Assembly: GCA_958438125.1 (NCBI GenBank)
Contig: CAUBQN010000037.1
Location: forward strand, 1-13,034
Direction: 5' to 3'
Length of the DNA stretch: 13,034 nucleotides
From: an uncultured Collinsella sp.
GTDB lineage: Bacteria > Actinomycetota > Coriobacteriia > Coriobacteriales > Coriobacteriaceae
A program made the translations under genes and the position numbers. Shown here one piece after another: positions 1 through 7,437 of the stretch; positions within the stretch are counted from its first letter, which is position 1, and each line of letters opens with the position of its first letter. Below the pieces are notes generated by a model. It had not been told where the DNA came from. It did not search any database and was given only the letters and a program-made list of their open reading frames with translations.

Positions 1-2111
1 GCGGCCTGGAGTTTGGCGTCAAGCTGACCAACACGTTCCCCGTCGACGTGACGAGAAACGAGCTGCCCTCCACCGAGATGTACATGTCCGGCCGTTCGCT
101 GTTCTCGCTGACTATCGAGGCTGCCCGCCGCATTACCGAGCAGTTCGATGGCAAACTGCGCATCAGCTACTCCGGCGGTGCCACGGTCTACAACATCCGT
201 GCCCTGTACGATGCCGGCATTTGGCCCGTCACCCTGGCGACCGACGTGCTCAAGCCCGGTGGCTACGAGCGCTTTAGCCAGATGACTGGCGAGTTCACCG
301 ATCTGGACGGCAAGCCGTTCGCGGGCGTCTCGCTCGAGGCCGTGACCGCGATTCAGACCGACTCGCTCACCAACCCGCTCTACAAGAAGCCGTTGCGCCC
401 GCTGCCCGATCGCAAGGTCGCCGGCAAGAGCCCGCTTTCCGACTGTTTTACCACGCCGTGCCGCACGAGCTGCCCCATCCAGCAGGATATTCCCGCCTAC
501 CTGGCGGCTGTTGACGAGGGCCGCTTCGAGGACGCCCTCAACATCATCGTCGAGCGCAACGCCCTGCCGTTCATTACCGGCACCATCTGCCCGCATCCCT
601 GCGGCCGTGCCTGCGAGCGTGCGTTCTACGAGCCCGAGGGCGCCCAGATCCGCGCCAGCAAGCTCAAGGCCGCCCGCGAGGCCATGACCGCCGTGCTGCC
701 CAAGCTGCGCACCCAGGCCATCGCCAACGACGGCGAGCGCAACGTTGCCGTTATCGGCGGCGGCCCGGCCGGCCTGGCGACGGCGTTCTTCCTGACGCGC
801 GCCGGCGTGCCTGTCACTATCTTTGAGGCCCGCGATTCGCTCGGCGGCGTGGTCCGTCATGTGATCCCCGAGTTCCGTATCGCCAGCGACGATATCTCCC
901 ACGATGCAGAGCTCTGCCTGGCCTTTGGCGCCAAGGTACAACTCAATGCTCGCGTGAAGTCCATCGATGAGCTCAAGGCTCAGGGCTTTACCGACGTTGT
1001 CGTGGCCACCGGTGCCTGGATGCCCGGCTCTGCGGGCCTGGGAGAGGGTGCCGAGCTCGACGTGCTGGAGTTCCTCGAGGCCGCCAAGAAGGGCGAGAAG
1101 CTCGAGCTGGGCGAGGACGTCGTCGTCATTGGCGCCGGCAACACCGCCATGGATGCGGCCCGCGTGGCCAAGCGCCTGGCTGGTGTGAAGAACGTGCGCC
1201 TGGTGTATCGCCGCACCAAGAAGCAGATGCCCGCCGACGAGGAAGAGCTCGATCTTGCTCTTGCCGACGGCGTTGAGTTCTGCGAGCTGCTGGCGCCCAA
1301 GGCACTTAACGGCGCCGTGCTGACCTGCGATGTTATGGAGCTTGGCGAGCCAGATGCAAGCGGCCGTCGCAGCCCTGTCGCCACGGGCGAGACCGTTGAG
1401 CTTCCCGCCACCACGGTGATCTGCGCCGTGGGCGAGGGCATCGATGCCAGCCTGTACGACGCCGCGGGCGTCGAGCACGACCGTCGCGGCCGTCTTGCCG
1501 CCACCTCCACCGGCGTCGAGGGCGTCTGGGCTGCGGGCGACTGCCGTCGCGGTCCTGCCACCGTGGTTGAGGCCATCGCCGATGCCGCCGAGGTCGCCCG
1601 TGCCATCGCCGGTGTGGACTTTAACAAGTACGCCGACTGCAACGAGCAGGCCGGCCGCGAGGACGCCTGCTACGAGCGCAAGGGGTCGCTGTGCCGCGAC
1701 AAGCGCAACTGCACCAAGACCCGCTGCCTGGGCTGCGGCTCGGTGTGCGAGGTCTGCTGCGACGTGTGCCCCAACCGCGCCAACGTGGCCATTAAGGTGC
1801 CGGGCCTGGCCAAGCATCAGGTCGTCCACGTCGACGGTATGTGCAACGAGTGCGGCAACTGCGCCGTGTTCTGCCCCTACCAGGAGGGCCGTCCCTACAA
1901 GGACAAGCTCACCCTGTTCTGGAGCGAGGAGGACATGGAGAACTCCGAGAACGAGGGCTTCCTGGCCGTGGACGAGGACCACTTTAAGGTCCGCGTCGCC
2001 GGCACGGTCCGCACCGTCTCGGTCGATGCCGTCAACACCGGCCTTCCCGAGGCCGTCCGCTTGACCATCAGGGCCGTGCGCGACAACTATTCGTACCTTC
2101 TTAAGAAATAG
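1..2111 (+). CDS. ygfK: YgfK-type iron-sulfur flavoprotein (putative selenate reductase subunit), 5' truncated by the window
   Basis: The reading frame is open from the first full codon at position 3. The GTG at 48 lies inside the protein, because the residues before it (FGVKLTNTFPVDV) match conserved YgfK sequence, so the true start is upstream of the window. About 702 residues are visible of a family near 1000. In order they are: the end of a dihydroorotate-dehydrogenase-like region; a Cys-rich GltD/DPD-like segment (CFTTPCRTSCP, then CPHPCGRAC); an FAD-binding GGGPAGL motif near 756-776; an NAD(P)-binding GAGNTAMDAA motif near 1131; a second FAD motif (WAAGDCRRG); and C-terminal 4Fe-4S motifs (CLGCGSVCEVCC from 1725, CNECGNCAVFCP from 1842). 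It probably passes electrons between NAD(P)H/FAD and partner iron-sulfur proteins. It is the first visible gene of a three-gene operon with 11-12 nt spacers. The selenate reductase name is historical; a role in anaerobic purine catabolism is likelier here. Confidence 0.93.
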   Translation, partial: GLEFGVKLTNTFPVDVTRNELPSTEMYMSGRSLFSLTIEAARRITEQFDGKLRISYSGGATVYNIRALYDAGIWPVTLATDVLKPGGYERFSQMTGEFTDLDGKPFAGVSLEAVTAIQTDSLTNPLYKKPLRPLPDRKVAGKSPLSDCFTTPCRTSCPIQQDIPAYLAAVDEGRFEDALNIIVERNALPFITGTICPHPCGRACERAFYEPEGAQIRASKLKAAREAMTAVLPKLRTQAIANDGERNVAVIGGGPAGLATAFFLTRAGVPVTIFEARDSLGGVVRHVIPEFRIASDDISHDAELCLAFGAKVQLNARVKSIDELKAQGFTDVVVATGAWMPGSAGLGEGAELDVLEFLEAAKKGEKLELGEDVVVIGAGNTAMDAARVAKRLAGVKNVRLVYRRTKKQMPADEEELDLALADGVEFCELLAPKALNGAVLTCDVMELGEPDASGRRSPVATGETVELPATTVICAVGEGIDASLYDAAGVEHDRRGRLAATSTGVEGVWAAGDCRRGPATVVEAIADAAEVARAIAGVDFNKYADCNEQAGREDACYERKGSLCRDKRNCTKTRCLGCGSVCEVCCDVCPNRANVAIKVPGLAKHQVVHVDGMCNECGNCAVFCPYQEGRPYKDKLTLFWSEEDMENSENEGFLAVDEDHFKVRVAGTVRTVSVDAVNTGLPEAVRLTIRAVRDNYSYLLKK

Positions 2112-2122
2112 GCGAGTCTCTT

Positions 2123-2602
2123 ATGGCCAAATCCATTCAACATCACGTGGCCTACGTTGCCTGCGGAAGCGGCTGTGCTTCCGCAGGCGGCGACGCCCGC
2201 TGCAACGAAGGCTGCATTGGCTGTGGCGCCTGCGTCACGGCTTGCCCCCACGGCGCCATTGCGCTGGTCGATGGCATTGCCCGCGTGGATCGCTCCAAGT
2301 GCACGGGCTGTGGCCTGTGCGGCATGGCGTGCCCGCAGCGCGTGATTGCCTTCGTTCCCGGCTACCAGAACATCCTGGTGCGCTGCAACAACACCGATAA
2401 GGGCGCCATTGCGCGCAAGATCTGCGACACCAGCTGCATCGGTTGCGGCATGTGCGCCAAAAAGTGCCCTGCCGGCGCTATCCGCATCGAGGACAACTGC
2501 GCCCATATCGACGGCACGGACTGCCTGTCGTGCGGCATGTGCGCCGTCGTCTGCCCGCATGGCGCCATCCACGACCGCACCGGTATCGCCGCCGGCGTGT
2601 AG
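2123..2602 (+). CDS. 4Fe-4S ferredoxin with four cluster motifs (RnfB C-terminal-like)
   Basis: This is a 159-residue soluble protein made almost entirely of ferredoxin repeats. Four CxxCxxCxxxC motifs are visible: C31/C34/C37/C41, C60/C63/C66/C70, C105/C108/C111/C115 and C134/C137/C140/C144, each followed by P and a GAI-like turn. Extra cysteines occur at 14, 18, 27, 101 and 126. The layout is two bicluster ferredoxin units in tandem. The second half (CNNTDKGAIARKICDTSCIG region) resembles the electron-transfer part of RnfB. No signal peptide or membrane segment is seen. The ATG at 2123 lies 11 nt after the ygfK stop, with a weak AGGCGAG Shine-Dalgarno. Placed between a flavoprotein and an XDH-type enzyme without FAD, it is most likely the electron wire between them. 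That role is inferred from context; the cluster-binding motifs are seen directly. Confidence 0.92.
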   Translation: MAKSIQHHVAYVACGSGCASAGGDARCNEGCIGCGACVTACPHGAIALVDGIARVDRSKCTGCGLCGMACPQRVIAFVPGYQNILVRCNNTDKGAIARKICDTSCIGCGMCAKKCPAGAIRIEDNCAHIDGTDCLSCGMCAVVCPHGAIHDRTGIAAGV

Positions 2603-2614
2603 AAGGGAATCACC

Positions 2615-5392
2615 ATGGCACAGGAATTCACTTTTACCGTTAACGGCGTCGAGCACACGACGACCCAAAACAAACCGCTGCTGCGCTATCTGCGCGACGA
2701 CCTGCACATTCACTCCGCCAAGGACGGCTGCTCCGAGGGCGCCTGCGGCACCTGCACCATCCATGTGGACGGTGCGGCCGTCAAGGCGTGCGTGCTGACC
2801 ACCGCCCTTGCCGCCGGCCGCGACATCGTGACTGTCGAGGGCCTGCCCGAGAACGTGCGCGAGGCCTTTGTGTACGCCTTTGGCGCCGTGGGCGCCGTGC
2901 AGTGCGGCTTTTGTATCCCCGGTATGGTCATGGCGGGTGCAGCGCTCATCGCCGAGGATCCCGAGCCTACCGAGGAGCAGATCAAGTACGCCATCCGCGG
3001 CAATGTTTGCCGCTGCACCGGCTACAAAAAGATTATCGAGGGCATTGCGCTGGCCGCTGCGGTGCTCCGCGGCGAAAAGCAGATCGACGAGGATCTGGAG
3101 CGCGGCGACGACTACGGCGTGGGCAAGCGCGCCTTCCGTATTGACGTGCGCAAGAAGGTGCTCGGCGAGGGCAAGTACCCCGACGACATCGACGAGATCG
3201 ACCAGCCGGGCCTGACCTACGCCAGCGCCGTGCGCTCCAAGTATCCGCGTGCCCGCGTGCTCTCCATCGATACCTCCAAGGCCGAGGCCCTACCCGGTGT
3301 GGTTGGCATCCTGCGCGCCGAGGACGTGCCGGTCAACCAGGTCGGCCACCTTATCCAGGACTGGGACGTCATGATCGCCCAGGGCGACATCACCCGCTGC
3401 GTGGGCGATGCCATCGTGCTGGTGGTTGCCGAGGACGAGGCGACGCTCGAGAAGGCCAAGAAGCTCGTAAAGATTGATTACGAGCCGCTGGAGCCCGTGC
3501 GCAACATCGCCGAGGCCAGGTCTGCCGACGCCCCGCGCCTGCACGACAGCTTCTTTGCCTTTGGCAACACGGTGGAGCTCAAGGACAACGTATGCCAGAG
3601 CCGTCACGTGACGCGTGGCGACGCCGCCAAGGCGCTGGCGGAGAGCGCGTTCACCGTGACGCAGCGCTTTACCACGCCCTTTACCGAGCATGCCTTCTTG
3701 GAGCCCGAGTGCGCCGTCGCCTTCCCGTACAAGAACGGCGTCAAGGTGCAGTCGACCGATCAGGGCGCCTACGACACGCGCAAAGAGTGCGCCCACATGT
3801 TTGGCTGGGACAACGAGCCCGAGCGCGTGGTCGTCGAGACCATGCTCGTGGGCGGCGGCTTTGGCGGCAAGGAGGACGTGTCCATCCAGCACCTGGCCGC
3901 GCTCGCCGCATATAAGTTCCAGCGTCCTGTGAAGTGCAAGCTCACACGTGCCGAGTCGCTCGCGTTTCATCCCAAGCGCCATGCCATGGACGGCACCTTT
4001 ACGCTGGGCTGCGACGCCGAGGGCAACTTTACCGGTCTGGACTGCGAGATCAACTTTGACACCGGCGCCTACGCGTCGCTGTGCGGCCCGGTGCTCGAGC
4101 GCGCCTGTACGCACGCCGTCGGCCCCTACAAGTACCAGAACACCGACATCCGCGGCTTTGGCTACTACACCAACAATCCGCCCGCCGGTGCGTACCGTGG
4201 CTTTGGCGTTTGTCAGTCCGAGTTTGCGCTCGAGAGTCTGATCGACCTGCTGGCCGAGAAGGTCGGCTTGGATCCGTGGGAGATTCGCTACCGTAACGCC
4301 ATCGAGCCGGGCGAGGTTCTGCCCAACGGGCAGATCGCCGACTGCTCCACGGCGCTTAAGGAGTCGCTGCTCGAGGTCAAGGATGCCTACTACGCGCATC
4401 CTGGACATGCCGGTATCGCCTGCGCCATGAAGAATGCCGGCGTGGGCGTGGGGCTGCCCGATGCCGGCCGCTGCAAGATTCGCGTCGAGAACGGCGTGGC
4501 CGTGGTCTATGCCGCCACGTCCGACATCGGCCAGGGCTGCAACACCGTCTTTTTGCAAGACGTTGCCGAGGCCTGCGGTCTGCCGCTGAGCTGCATCGCC
4601 AACGGCGAGTGTTCCACCGAGAATGCTCCCGACTCCGGCACCACGTCTGGCTCGCGTCAGACGGTCGTGACCGGCGAGGCCGTACGCGGTGCCGCCTTCC
4701 TGCTGCGCGATGCGATGGTTGGCATCGAGGCCGGCAAGTCTGTACCTGATACTCCCGTGAGCGCGCATGGCGACGGCGTCAAGATCGAGTACGACGACGG
4801 TCGCGCCTATCAGCTGCGCGCACAGGAACTCGTCGCCGGCCAGGGCATGCATCCCCAGGATCCTGCGGCCGCCATCAAGGCGCTCGAGGGATGCGAGTTT
4901 GGCTACGTGTACCTGGAGCCGACCGACAAGCTGGGTGCGGATGTTCCCAACCCCAAGAGTCACATCTGCTACGGCTTTGCCACGCATGTGGTCATTTTGG
5001 ACGACGACGGCCGCGTGAGCGAGGTCTATGCCGCGCACGATTCCGGCAAGGTGGTCAATCCCATCTCCATCCAGGGTCAGATCGAAGGCGGCGTGCTCAT
5101 GGGTATGGGCTATGCGCTTACCGAGGATTGGCCGCTCAAGGACTGCGTGCCCCAGGCGAGGTACGGCACGCTCGGGCTGTTCCGCGCGCCCGAGATTCCG
5201 GATATCCACGCCATCTACGTGGAGAAGGACGAACTGTTGCCCGTGGCATACGGCGGCAAGGGCATCGGCGAGATCGCAACGATCCCCACGGCGCCCGCCG
5301 TGCAGAACGCCTATCGCGCATTCGACGGCAAGCTGCGTCCGGATCTGCCCATGGTGGATACGCCCTACAGCCGCGCCCGTCACCGCGGGTAG
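2615..5392 (+). CDS. xdhD: Molybdenum hydroxylase, XdhD / selenium-dependent xanthine dehydrogenase type
   Basis: This 925-residue enzyme fuses a 2Fe-2S domain to a molybdopterin domain. The first [2Fe-2S] site uses C39, C44, C47 and C59; the second uses C97, C100, C132 and C134. The Mo part shows GGGFGGKE (413-420), IRGFG (512-516), YRGFG (527-531), a DIGQGCNT motif, an SGTTSGSRQ motif and the GKGIGE loop ending at Glu886, the expected catalytic base. There is no FAD domain between the Fe-S and Mo parts, unlike mammalian XDH but like the XdhD and selenium-dependent XDH families. It would hydroxylate a purine such as xanthine or hypoxanthine in the cytosol, or run in reverse on urate in anaerobes. 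Selenium in such enzymes is a labile cofactor ligand, so no selenocysteine codon is expected and none is seen. The start follows AAGGGA with 6-nt spacing. The exact substrate cannot be read from sequence, and the gene symbol is by family resemblance. Confidence 0.92.
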   Translation: MAQEFTFTVNGVEHTTTQNKPLLRYLRDDLHIHSAKDGCSEGACGTCTIHVDGAAVKACVLTTALAAGRDIVTVEGLPENVREAFVYAFGAVGAVQCGFCIPGMVMAGAALIAEDPEPTEEQIKYAIRGNVCRCTGYKKIIEGIALAAAVLRGEKQIDEDLERGDDYGVGKRAFRIDVRKKVLGEGKYPDDIDEIDQPGLTYASAVRSKYPRARVLSIDTSKAEALPGVVGILRAEDVPVNQVGHLIQDWDVMIAQGDITRCVGDAIVLVVAEDEATLEKAKKLVKIDYEPLEPVRNIAEARSADAPRLHDSFFAFGNTVELKDNVCQSRHVTRGDAAKALAESAFTVTQRFTTPFTEHAFLEPECAVAFPYKNGVKVQSTDQGAYDTRKECAHMFGWDNEPERVVVETMLVGGGFGGKEDVSIQHLAALAAYKFQRPVKCKLTRAESLAFHPKRHAMDGTFTLGCDAEGNFTGLDCEINFDTGAYASLCGPVLERACTHAVGPYKYQNTDIRGFGYYTNNPPAGAYRGFGVCQSEFALESLIDLLAEKVGLDPWEIRYRNAIEPGEVLPNGQIADCSTALKESLLEVKDAYYAHPGHAGIACAMKNAGVGVGLPDAGRCKIRVENGVAVVYAATSDIGQGCNTVFLQDVAEACGLPLSCIANGECSTENAPDSGTTSGSRQTVVTGEAVRGAAFLLRDAMVGIEAGKSVPDTPVSAHGDGVKIEYDDGRAYQLRAQELVAGQGMHPQDPAAAIKALEGCEFGYVYLEPTDKLGADVPNPKSHICYGFATHVVILDDDGRVSEVYAAHDSGKVVNPISIQGQIEGGVLMGMGYALTEDWPLKDCVPQARYGTLGLFRAPEIPDIHAIYVEKDELLPVAYGGKGIGEIATIPTAPAVQNAYRAFDGKLRPDLPMVDTPYSRARHRG

Positions 5393-5397
5393 GGTAG

Positions 5398-5433
5398 AGC
5401 GTGGGCGGCCATTGCTGATGGGCCGTTCGCGCT
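5398..5433 (+). other. GC-rich hairpin just after xdhD
   Basis: The arms are 5398-5410 and 5421-5433, with a 10-nt loop. All 13 positions pair if three G-U wobbles are allowed; the inner CGGCC/GGCCG and outer AGCG/CGCT parts are perfect. It begins 5 nt after the xdhD stop and has no U-tract. It could stabilise the operon mRNA 3' end or act with the stronger terminator downstream. Confidence 0.5.
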
Positions 5434-5461
5434 TAACATCAACTGCATATGCTGCACCTTT

Positions 5462-5493
5462 GGCCCCAGCTCCATCGCGAGCCGGGGCCTTTT
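5462..5493 (+). terminator. Rho-independent terminator of the ygfK-ferredoxin-xdhD operon
   Basis: GGCCCC (5462-5467) pairs with GGGGCC (5484-5489). After one mismatch, GCTC pairs with GAGC around a CATCGC loop. Four T residues (5490-5493) follow directly. Its place 70 nt after the last metabolic gene and before the ATPase leader fits the end of the operon. Confidence 0.75.
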
Positions 5494-5573
5494 GCTTGGA
5501 GCGGAAACTGCGTCCCGGGATTCGGGCAATCCGGCGGTCAGGGGTTGAGCGAGCGTCGCGCTAAGGATGCCAA

Positions 5574-5665
5574 GCGTAAAACCTTCAATGAAAATGGCGT
5601 AAAAACTACATTGAAAGTAGCGTAAAATCAGCATTGAGAATGGCGTAATTTCGCATATCGCGTGA
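5574..5665 (+). repeat. Tandem direct repeats, exact 23-bp period, upstream of the DUF4143 ATPase
   Basis: The sequence GCGTAA starts at 5574, 5597, 5620 and 5643, always 23 bp apart. Around it, three 19-bp units similar to CATTGAAAATGGCGTAAAA start at 5586, 5609 and 5632, separated by 4-nt spacers. The copy at 5574 keeps only the GCGTAAAA half. Units differ by a few substitutions, but spacing is perfectly kept, so the period (about two helical turns) is likely functional. The array ends about 20-40 nt before the ATPase start, over the expected promoter and 5' UTR. It most resembles an array of protein-binding sites for autoregulation. It is too short-period and lacks spacers of CRISPR type. 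Confidence 0.85.
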
Positions 5666-5684
5666 TAGAGAGGGACGGCCGTCT

Positions 5685-6980
5685 ATGGATGCACCAAAGA
5701 GATTGACCCAAAAGGGATATAGGCCCCGGCTCATAGAGGAGCGCCTCGACACCCTTATGCGGGCGTTTGGCTGTGTGGAGATCAACGGCCCAAAATGGTG
5801 CGGCAAGACCTGGACGGCGCTCTCTCGCTCGGCGAGCGTCTCCAGGCTCGATGAGCCTGCGCAGCGCGCGGCGGCAGAGGTCGATCCAAGCCTGGCGCTC
5901 ATCGGCGATGCGCCACATCTGGTCGATGAATGGCAGGAGGTGCCCGAGGTTTGGGATGCCGCCCGGCGCTTCGTGGATGCGAGCGGCAACGAACGCGGGA
6001 CACTTTTGCTCACGGGCTCGACCGCGCTCAAAAGCGAGGAGCGCAGCCATGTTCGTCATTCCGGCACGGGTAGGATCGCCCGTCTGTCAATGCGTCCCAT
6101 GGCCCTGTGTGAGTCGGGCGACGGCGAGCCTCTCGTGTCACTGGCAAGCCTCTTTAAGGGCGAGGGTTTTGCCCCTCAGCGTCGCGAGAGCACGGTGGAT
6201 GACGTCGCCCGCTGGTGCTGCAGGGGCGGTTGGCCTGCAAATCTTGGGCTTTCGGATGATCTTGCGCGAGAGACGGCAAGCCAGTACGTGCACTCGGTGC
6301 TCGACGTCAACGTGCTGGACGAGGGCATGTCGCCCGAGCTTGCACACGGCCTTTTGCGAGCTCTTGCCATGAACGAGAGCCAGGCTGTCACGTACAAGAC
6401 GCTTATAAAGGACGCCTCGTATGGTGAAGCGGGCCCCGACGAGAGGACCATCGCTGCGTACTTGGACCTCTTCAACAGGCTCAAGCTGACCGAGGACCTG
6501 TGCGGATGGGAGCCGCCCATGCGCTCGAAGGCCCGCGTTCGCGTGCGCCCCAAGCGCTACTTCTGTGACCCGTCACTTGCGGCGGCGTTGCTGGGGGCTA
6601 CCCCTGAGCGGCTGCTTGGCGATATGCAAACGCTGGGGATGCTCTTTGAGAATCTCGTCCTGCGCGACGTGCGCGTGTTCCTTTCCACCTACGGCGGTGT
6701 CGACAACAGTGTCCATTATTTCCGAGATGAGAAGGGCCTTGAGGTCGATCTGATCGTTGAGCACGACGGGCGTTGGGGAGCCATCGAGGTCAAACTGAGT
6801 GATGCGAAAGCAGACGATGGAGCGAGAAATCTCAAGGCGCTGGAGAAGAAAGTGCTCTCCAATCCTGCCGCCCAGAATGCCGCGCCGGCGTTTTTGGCGG
6901 TTGTGGTTGGAAAGGGAAGCATTGCCTACACACGCGACGACGGCGTGGCGGTGATCCCCATGGCGGCACTTGGGGCGTAG
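5685..6980 (+). CDS. AAA-type ATPase, AAA_14/DUF4143 family (COG1373-like)
   Basis: The protein has 431 residues. Walker A is GPKWCGKT (35-42), Walker B is the family-typical LVDEWQ (79-84), and GSTAL (111-115) follows LLLT as the sensor strand. A conserved RGGWPAN segment lies near 180-186. A winged-helix-like region spans roughly 215-305. The C-terminal DUF4143 part (from about F321) ends in a PD-(D/E)xK-like pattern: E353/D355 in EVDLIVE, then E368/K370 in AIEVKLS. The ATG at 5685 follows AGAGAGGGA with about 9-nt spacing. The family is often multi-copy in gut bacteria, its function is unsettled, and no biochemical role should be assumed. The winged helix and nuclease-like fold suggest a nucleic-acid target, which fits the repeat array just upstream. 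It appears to be monocistronic, with a terminator before it and a 457-bp gap after it. Length is normal and all motifs look intact. Confidence 0.9.
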   Translation: MDAPKRLTQKGYRPRLIEERLDTLMRAFGCVEINGPKWCGKTWTALSRSASVSRLDEPAQRAAAEVDPSLALIGDAPHLVDEWQEVPEVWDAARRFVDASGNERGTLLLTGSTALKSEERSHVRHSGTGRIARLSMRPMALCESGDGEPLVSLASLFKGEGFAPQRRESTVDDVARWCCRGGWPANLGLSDDLARETASQYVHSVLDVNVLDEGMSPELAHGLLRALAMNESQAVTYKTLIKDASYGEAGPDERTIAAYLDLFNRLKLTEDLCGWEPPMRSKARVRVRPKRYFCDPSLAAALLGATPERLLGDMQTLGMLFENLVLRDVRVFLSTYGGVDNSVHYFRDEKGLEVDLIVEHDGRWGAIEVKLSDAKADDGARNLKALEKKVLSNPAAQNAAPAFLAVVVGKGSIAYTRDDGVAVIPMAALGA

Positions 6981-7006
6981 TGGTTTTGCGGGCGTGCCGT
7001 GCTTCC

Positions 7007-7030
7007 TTTACCGAAAATCCATTTGGTAAA
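7007..7030. repeat. Imperfect palindrome TTTACC-N12-GGTAAA
   Basis: TTTACC (7007-7012) and GGTAAA (7025-7030) are perfect inverted arms; two further inner positions also match. It lies 27 nt after the ATPase stop. The 12-nt AT-rich centre and lack of a T-tract fit a protein-binding operator better than a terminator. Its target gene is unknown. Confidence 0.5.
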
Positions 7031-7110
7031 CCAGATGCTCGCGGATAGAATAAAGTCGACGGCATCCCAAATAGTGAAGAGCTGGGCAGCGCCGTTGCTT
7101 GGTCAAGAGG

Positions 7111-7209
7111 TCAGTGCCTTAATGGCAGCGACTTGTTATGCTTCGAACGCTGCTTGAGTGCCTCGGAAAGTTCGATAAGCGCCGTGAAGAGCGAGACCAA
7201 AGCAACCAA
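7111..7209 (-). CDS. Possible small hydrophobic peptide, unrecognised
   Basis: On the - strand a frame stays open from 7254 to the TGA at 7111-7113. Its middle reads ELVELLVALVSLFTALIELS, then a basic tail ending in RSKHNKSLPLRH: one hydrophobic helix followed by a charged end, like many small membrane peptides. There is no ATG in frame. The best start is the TTG at 7209, giving 32 residues, with only a poor GTAGAG as ribosome site. It may be a decayed gene whose start was lost, a tiny TTG-started peptide, or a chance frame. It overlaps the first arm of the hairpin at 7209-7225. I do not recognise a family. The opposite strand also has a 29-codon open frame here, which lowers confidence. Confidence 0.25.
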   Translation of the reverse strand: MVALVSLFTALIELSEALKQRSKHNKSLPLRH

Positions 7210-7264
7210 GAGCTCTACGAGCTCTGATGGGCCCGGGATGACCTCTGATTCAAGTCACCGGGCC
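7209..7264 (+). other. Two adjacent strong hairpins
   Basis: AGAGCTC (7209-7215) and GAGCTCT (7219-7225) are perfect arms around TAC. Then GGCCCGG (7230-7236) pairs with CCGGGCC (7258-7264), with an inner TGAC/GTCA stem (7239-7242, 7254-7257) and a two-base bulge. The following bases (TAAATCTCTTT) are only mildly U-rich. They may end an RNA read from the left, or be transcript-stability elements. Confidence 0.4.
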
Positions 7265-7437
7265 TAAATCTCTTTCATGCATTTGAATAGAGCGGGCGAC
7301 TCTCTTGGGGCCGTCTGCATGGCGTGCGACCGGCGCATGGCATTGCGCCCCGCTTTCATGTCCGCACGAGCGCCTATCCTTACGGCAATGTAGCCGCCTA
7401 TGTGGCAAGCGGCAGTTGACGGAGAAAGACCCTAACC

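Larger units (their letters stand above)
6981..7437. other. 457-bp gap without a confident gene
   Basis: This stretch holds a TTTACC/GGTAAA palindrome (7007-7030), an open - strand frame with a hydrophobic peptide (7111-7254), two adjacent hairpins (7209-7225, 7230-7264) and a small GGCGCA/TGCGCC hairpin (7332-7349). No tRNA or clear terminator U-tract is seen. The promoter of the exonuclease at 7438 must lie near its right end, but no good -35/-10 pair is recognisable. Confidence 0.6.

Noticed and set aside
48..50. GTG as start codon of ygfK
   Set aside because: The frame is open further upstream and the preceding residues match conserved YgfK sequence, so the GTG is an internal valine.
3290..5383. 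697-codon open frame on the - strand, opposite xdhD
   Set aside because: It is antisense to a gene with intact motifs along its whole length. GC-rich third positions keep such frames open; the translation shows no domain.
5574..5665. CRISPR array
   Set aside because: Units repeat every 23 bp with only 4-nt variable gaps, so there is no room for spacers, and no cas genes are present.
7277..7393. 38-codon ATG frame before the exonuclease
   Set aside because: No Shine-Dalgarno sequence, many scattered Met and Arg residues typical of chance GC-rich frames, no recognisable domain.
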